DNA from: Serpula lacrymans var. lacrymans S7.9
Lineage: Eukaryota; Basidiomycota; Agaricomycetes; Boletales; Serpulaceae
DNA length: 64,000 nucleotides
Assembly (NCBI RefSeq): GCF_000218685.1
Contig: NW_006763304.1
Span: 281,349-345,348 of the forward strand
Direction: 5' to 3'
In this document: positions 59,654-64,000 of the stretch, in pieces
Position numbering within the stretch: position 1 is the first letter of the stretch
How the letters are laid out: every line of letters begins with the position of its first letter
Position numbers and translations under genes: made by a program
The notes under the pieces: model-generated
The model's database searches: none
Seen by the model: only the letters and a program-made list of their open reading frames with translations
Told to the model about the DNA's origin: nothing

Positions 59654-60439
59654 GCAGGCAACTTGTGTTATGCAAACCGCGAATGTAATTACGTTGTACT
59701 AATATTGGAAGCGTGTATGATGAAAGAGACCTCCCCTCATTTTAGTAGCCGCGTCAATCGTTGAGACGTGAATGGTACGAAATACTTCAGTGACATCCTA
59801 ATAATCATGATATTTGTATGAATATGATGGACTACCTTGAATGCTTGTATCACGACTTATGGTTGATAGAGTTCTATTCAGTAAAATAAGTAGTATGAAG
59901 ATAGTCATGCAAAGAAAAAGTTTTTTTTCGGCAATCGTTATGGCGAATCCGCAGAACTTCATATTCGATGGAACACCTTCCAAGGGTTGTTTTCAAGGCT
60001 TCTAGTGAATTTTAAAGGGCTTCTTATTGCCAATGAGGATCCACGAGAGTCTGAAAATGTGCCTCGAGAAAATAACCTTTAAGATAGCCAGCGGAAAGTT
60101 GCAAGGAAGGGAAGAGTTTGTGCGGTCCACCGAGATTGTTTGACTACGTTTATTTACCCCCTGTTTTGAGACAAACCATGGAGGTAACGCAGTTGTCTCA
60201 GTTGTTGCTAGGTCATAGCGATCATGAGATTTGTTGTGTGGCATGCTCGTCTTGTTGCAGTATCATGTTCTGTTGGATGAAATTCCCCATAATATTTAAG
60301 GTATGACGACGAATCCCGCTCAGTACAATTTAACGACTAGACAATGCCATTGGGCAAGGGTTTCTGAATTCAGTCGCACACATCCAGTACTAGTACAAAA
60401 TATTTAGATTCGCGAGTTCCATGTCACGAAGTTCTGCGC

Positions 60440-61172
60440 TCAGCAGAGAACCCCGAGAGATGCATGAGTCTTAACACCTCTTCCAATCCGCCCAAACAAC
60501 ATCTCGCCAATTCCCAGACCAGCGACAATGCATATGATGTAGGCAGCCTGGAACGTCCTGTTATCAAGCGCACTAGTCAATGACAGTACAATAAAATAAT
60601 CGAGGGGCTGAGCTTACATGACAGCCAACATCAGGGCATAAAGCATCAATGCCTGCAAGGCGTGATACAATCCACGAATGACATCGTGCTTCAAATTGAA
60701 CGGCGCGATGATCCTAAGCTCCCTATCGTCGCAACCTTCAACAGGAGAGTCAAAGCGCTTCTCTGCTAGACCAGCTATTCCGGCCTGAGAAGCAGCTAAC
60801 GACTTCAAAGCCGATGCCCTAGTCAAGATAGTGTAAATTATTGTTATCTCATTCTAAGAGCAGAAAAACCTACTTGCGCATCCAGTAAACCTCTTGAGCG
60901 CGTCTAGAAGCAGCAACCAGACGCTCCAAAATGGCGAATACTATAAGGACTATGCCAGCGCCAGCAACGGCACCCCCAGTCGACGGTTTAATGGCTTCGA
61001 AAATCAAATGATCTCCTGGGCCAAAGTGCAGATATGGCACCATCATCGCCATCATCATAGACGACATATTTGTGCTGGAGCCCATTCCACCCATACCAGT
61101 CGTATTGCCTGTATTGGTCATGTTACCCATGCCAGTCATGTTGTTCATAGTAGTCGTATTGCCCATATCCAT
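60440..61172 (-). CDS. Ctr-family copper transporter, copy 2
   Basis: Three exons (first 61172-60874, then as in copy 1) give about 205 residues. It has the same layout as copy 1: a Met-rich N-terminus, three membrane segments, MxxxM and GxxxG. The N-terminus starts M-D-M-G-N-T-T-T-M-N-N-M and is six residues longer. A few substitutions occur (for example G-S-S-T for G-S-G-T, and I-G-R-G-V-K for V-G-R-G-V-R). The frame is intact, so both copies are probably functional. The leaders of the two copies differ, which would allow different regulation. Confidence 0.92.
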
Positions 61173-62382
61173 TGTGAAGACGAACTTTGAAATATTGAAG
61201 TGCAGTGATAATATAACCTGAAGAATACGAGGAGTAGCTTCGAATTTTGATGTGCTCGGACCACTATTATTGCGATAAAAAGAACCGGAGATACCCGAAA
61301 GACAAGCTGGATTGGGATCGTCGAAATTTGTTTTCTAAACAAAAAGAAAAAAAAAGAAAAGAGCAACGAGTTAGCCAAGGGTTAGCTTAACAAATTTGAA
61401 ATCCGATGGTTACGCCGGAGGTTATCAAAAAATCGCCAAATAATTCCTATGATATACGCGTCAGCCGAAAGACATCGACAAACGTGTGCAATCCAGACAT
61501 GTGATCCAGTGAGCGCAGGCTCGTTACTGTAAAAAGGCACCCCACGTCGAGAGTGTCCAAGAAGCGCGAAGCCCGTTCACAGGATTATCTCGAGGAATCG
61601 CCGCAAGGCCCCATCGTAAAAGCCAATCAGGGGGAAAAAAAACGTTGCACGTGGGTTTTTGCATGTAAACATTTGTGTAGCCTGACAAGAACGTCGAGAA
61701 CAAGAAAGCGTAAGAAAAAGAAAGATGCCAGTTAGTGCGATGGATATCCTCCCACAGTTGGAAAACATTGCAAGTATCTTCCAAATTCTTCCTGCACCAC
61801 ATTCCAGTGAAGCACGGTTTCCCGAGGAGGTAATTGATATCGTTGACCAGAGGGGTTCGCTTTGACAGGATTTGATCCATCCTAGACAGCGGTTGATAGC
61901 AGGATTTGTACACAAGTGACCATCAATCTTGCTAGCATCACGAAACACCTTGAGTTTGTTGAGGACTGCGCCGCGATACTGCAAAATTGCCTCATCACCA
62001 ATGAAAACCGTAAGATCAGAAGGGGAGCAGATAACGTTGTAGGTCGATTAAACATCCACCACGGTGACATGGTGGGATGAACAAAGTAGAGGCAACCCAC
62101 TATAAACCCGCTATAGAGAGACATGAAGGGCAGAAAGACGATCAACACCAGAGGATAGAAAAGTGATTTCGAAAAAGATTGCGGCATTTGTGCTTCATCC
62201 TCGGTAATAAGCGACCCCCGGACACCTCTATGTATCCCACGCCACTGTGACGAGCATTGCAGCTATCTGTCACATAAGTAACAGCGTCACGTCGTTTCAA
62301 TGAAGTAGTATACTTGAATATTCAAGTTATTCTCTGGTCCCATTCTGTATCTTCTCTTTATTCAAGTGTAGCAGCCAGCCCC
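61173..62382. other. Region upstream of mtr4 with no confident gene
   Basis: It lies between divergent starts of Ctr copy 2 and Mtr4. On the plus strand, 61724-61862 reads M-P-V-S-A-M-D-I-L-P-Q-L-E-N-I-A before a stop. A second stretch near 61905-62078 reads T-Q-V-T-I-N-L-A-S-I-T-K-H-L-E-F. No in-frame join was found. On the minus strand a hydrophobic frame (62187-61882) is open. These may be remnants of a gene. Confidence 0.35.
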
Positions 62383-64000
62383 ATGGACTCAAACGACTTA
62401 TTTGGATTCCTCGATGGAACAGAATTGGAGGACGCCGATATTGAAGACATCGCTTTGGAAAATGGTGCAGAGGCAACTTCTAAAAAGAAACGCAAGGCTA
62501 GTTCACCTGCTGAGCGTCCCAGCGGAGATGACGAAGAGGAATATCTGAAGAATGGTGACCCTAGTTCATCGACAAGCAAGAAAACTAGGCTGGCTTCTCC
62601 AGTTCCCGTGGTTGTGGATGAATTTGAAACGGAGGCGAAAAGAGAAGTAGCTGCAAGTGCTGGACTCACTGGCGGAGTCGAAGCAGGCTCGAGACTAGAG
62701 CTTAGACATCAAGTAATCATAAAATATTGATCAATTTAAGTAGATAATTCTGACAAGTTGTTTAGGTTCGCCATCAAGTGGCTGTACCCCACAACTATCC
62801 ATACACACCCATCTCGAAGCATGTCCCGCCTTCTAAACCTGCGAGGGAGTACAAATTTACTCTGGATCCCTTCCAGCAAGTTTCAGTACACGCAATCCAA
62901 AGAAATGAGAGCGTGCTGGTATCGGCACATACTAGTGCAGGCAAAACAGTTGTAGCAGAATATGCCATAGCACAGTGTCTCCGGGATAAGCAGCGTGTAA
63001 TATACACAAGTCCTATCAAGGTACGTCTCCTTTTCCTATCTAGAGGTGAGGACTGATACATTGTTGACTTCTATAGGCACTGAGCAATCAAAAGTACCGC
63101 GAGATGCTTGCGGAGTTTGGCGATGTTGGTTTGATGACAGGGGATGTGACTATAAACCCTTCCGCGACATGTCTAGTCATGACAACAGAGGTGAGGATGA
63201 TTGACCAACTATTGTAGCTATAATCTGACCGAAAGTGGCTGATATACACAGATCTTGCGTTCTATGCTATACCGTGGTTCCGAGATAATGCGAGAAGTTG
63301 CTTGGGTAATATTCGACGAAATCCATTACATGAGAGACAAGGAGCGTGGCGTGGTTTGGGAAGAAACTATCATCCTGCTACCTCACAGCGTCCGCTACGT
63401 TTTTCTCTCTGCCACCATTCCCAATGCCATGCAGTTTGCAGAATGGATATGTAAATCACATGAACAGCCATGTCACGTTGTTTACACGGACTTCCGGCCT
63501 ACTCCACTACAGCACTATCTCTTCCCTGCTGGTGGCGAGGGTATATATCTGGTGGTGAATGAGAAAGGTGAATTTCGCGAGGATAACTTCAGCAAGGCGA
63601 TGGGAGTATTACAGGAAAGGATGGGCGAAGATCCAGCCGATCCTAGAAGTGGAAAAGGTCGAAAAGGAAAATCAAGGAAGGGAGGCGATAAAAAAGGTGC
63701 GCTGCAAATCCTTTTAACGAGTAGTTGGCTAGACTGTTTTCGTATCATTTAGGCCCGTCGGACATCTCAAAAATCATCAAAAGGATTATGCTTATGAACT
63801 ACAATCCTGTCATCGTATTCGCTTTCAGTAAACGCGAATGCGAGGCCCTTGCTCTCACTCTTTCCAAATATGAATTCAACACATCCGATGAACAAGATCT
63901 AGTCGCGAATATATTCGACAACGCTATCAACAATCTCGCTCCTGACGACAGACAACTACCCCAAATATCTAATCTCTTACCACTCTTAAAACGAGGTGTA
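62383..64000 (+). CDS. mtr4: Mtr4-type Ski2-like RNA helicase (5' part, runs off the window)
   Basis: Mtr4 is the DExH helicase of the TRAMP complex that feeds RNA to the nuclear exosome. Five exons are visible (62383-62712, 62766-63020, 63077-63190, 63252-63696, 63753-64000 and on). The N-terminus is acidic and Lys-rich. The helicase core shows the Q-motif region (Y-x-F-T-L-D-P-F-Q), motif I A-H-T-S-A-G-K-T, motif Ia T-S-P-I-K-A-L-S-N-Q, motif II D-E-I-H, motif III S-A-T and the start of domain 2 ([12 protein letters not shown]). The sequence G-D-V-T-I-N-P, and D-E-I-H followed by [13 protein letters not shown], are typical of Mtr4. The characteristic arch domain lies beyond the edge. Confidence 0.93.

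Larger units (their letters stand above)
58939..61172. repeat. Inverted duplication of the copper-transporter gene
   Basis: The plus-strand gene at 58939-59653 and the minus-strand gene at 60440-61172 are highly similar over their exons, and introns 1 and 2 fall at the same codons. Similarity continues about 50 bp past the stop codons. The arms are separated by about 790 bp of non-matching DNA (59654-60439) with no gene. The 5' flanks share only patches. Confidence 0.85.

Overview
The window is nuclear DNA of a basidiomycete, most likely an Agaricomycete. Genes are densely packed on both strands and cut by many short introns of about 45-75 nt, with GT-AG ends and CTRAY-type branch points. The proteins read best as fungal orthologues: a fused Arg5,6 arginine enzyme, a myosin II, Mad2, Bem46, a Mtr4 helicase, and Ctr copper transporters. 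No rRNA, tRNA or CRISPR array was recognised. Exon joins below were made by hand from splice signals, reading frame and family resemblance.

Layout. 1-5396 is repeat-derived. It holds a decayed Ty1/copia-type gag-protease element on the minus strand with one LTR, short hairpin repeats, and no intact gene. 5397-17812 carries a THEM2/ACOT13-like thioesterase, a disordered Ser-rich protein, and four ubiquitin-related genes in a row: a large RING-H2 protein, an F-box protein, the E2 Ubc13 and elongin C. 17813-24187 holds the calcineurin catalytic subunit and the mitochondrial Arg5,6 precursor. 24188-26646 is gene-poor. 26647-33771 holds two paralogous small secreted-protein genes that flank a Bem46-like hydrolase and the checkpoint protein Mad2. 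34891-45889 has a leukotriene-A4-hydrolase-type M1 aminopeptidase converging on a class II myosin heavy chain. 46508-52166 has two related C2H2 zinc-finger proteins, a possible small gene between them, and an RBM18-like RNA-binding protein. 53601-57645 has a catalase, the tiny TFIIH subunit Tfb5 and a mitochondrial rhodanese. 58939-61172 is an inverted duplication of a Ctr copper-transporter gene. The 5' part of Mtr4 runs off the right edge.

Most genes are housekeeping and do not form one pathway. The most novel item is the secreted paralogue pair. The two genes share signal peptide style, intron phases and three C-terminal exons of identical length (197, 86 and 151 nt). One of them has gained a nearly identical 25-residue tandem repeat array. 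Other points of interest are the convergent Ctr palindrome, the Arg-X-Tyr repeats in the Arg5,6 linker that look like processing sites, a GC-AG intron in the RING gene, and very small coding exons in ubc13 (12 nt), tfb5 (16 nt twice) and elongin C (last 5 nt).
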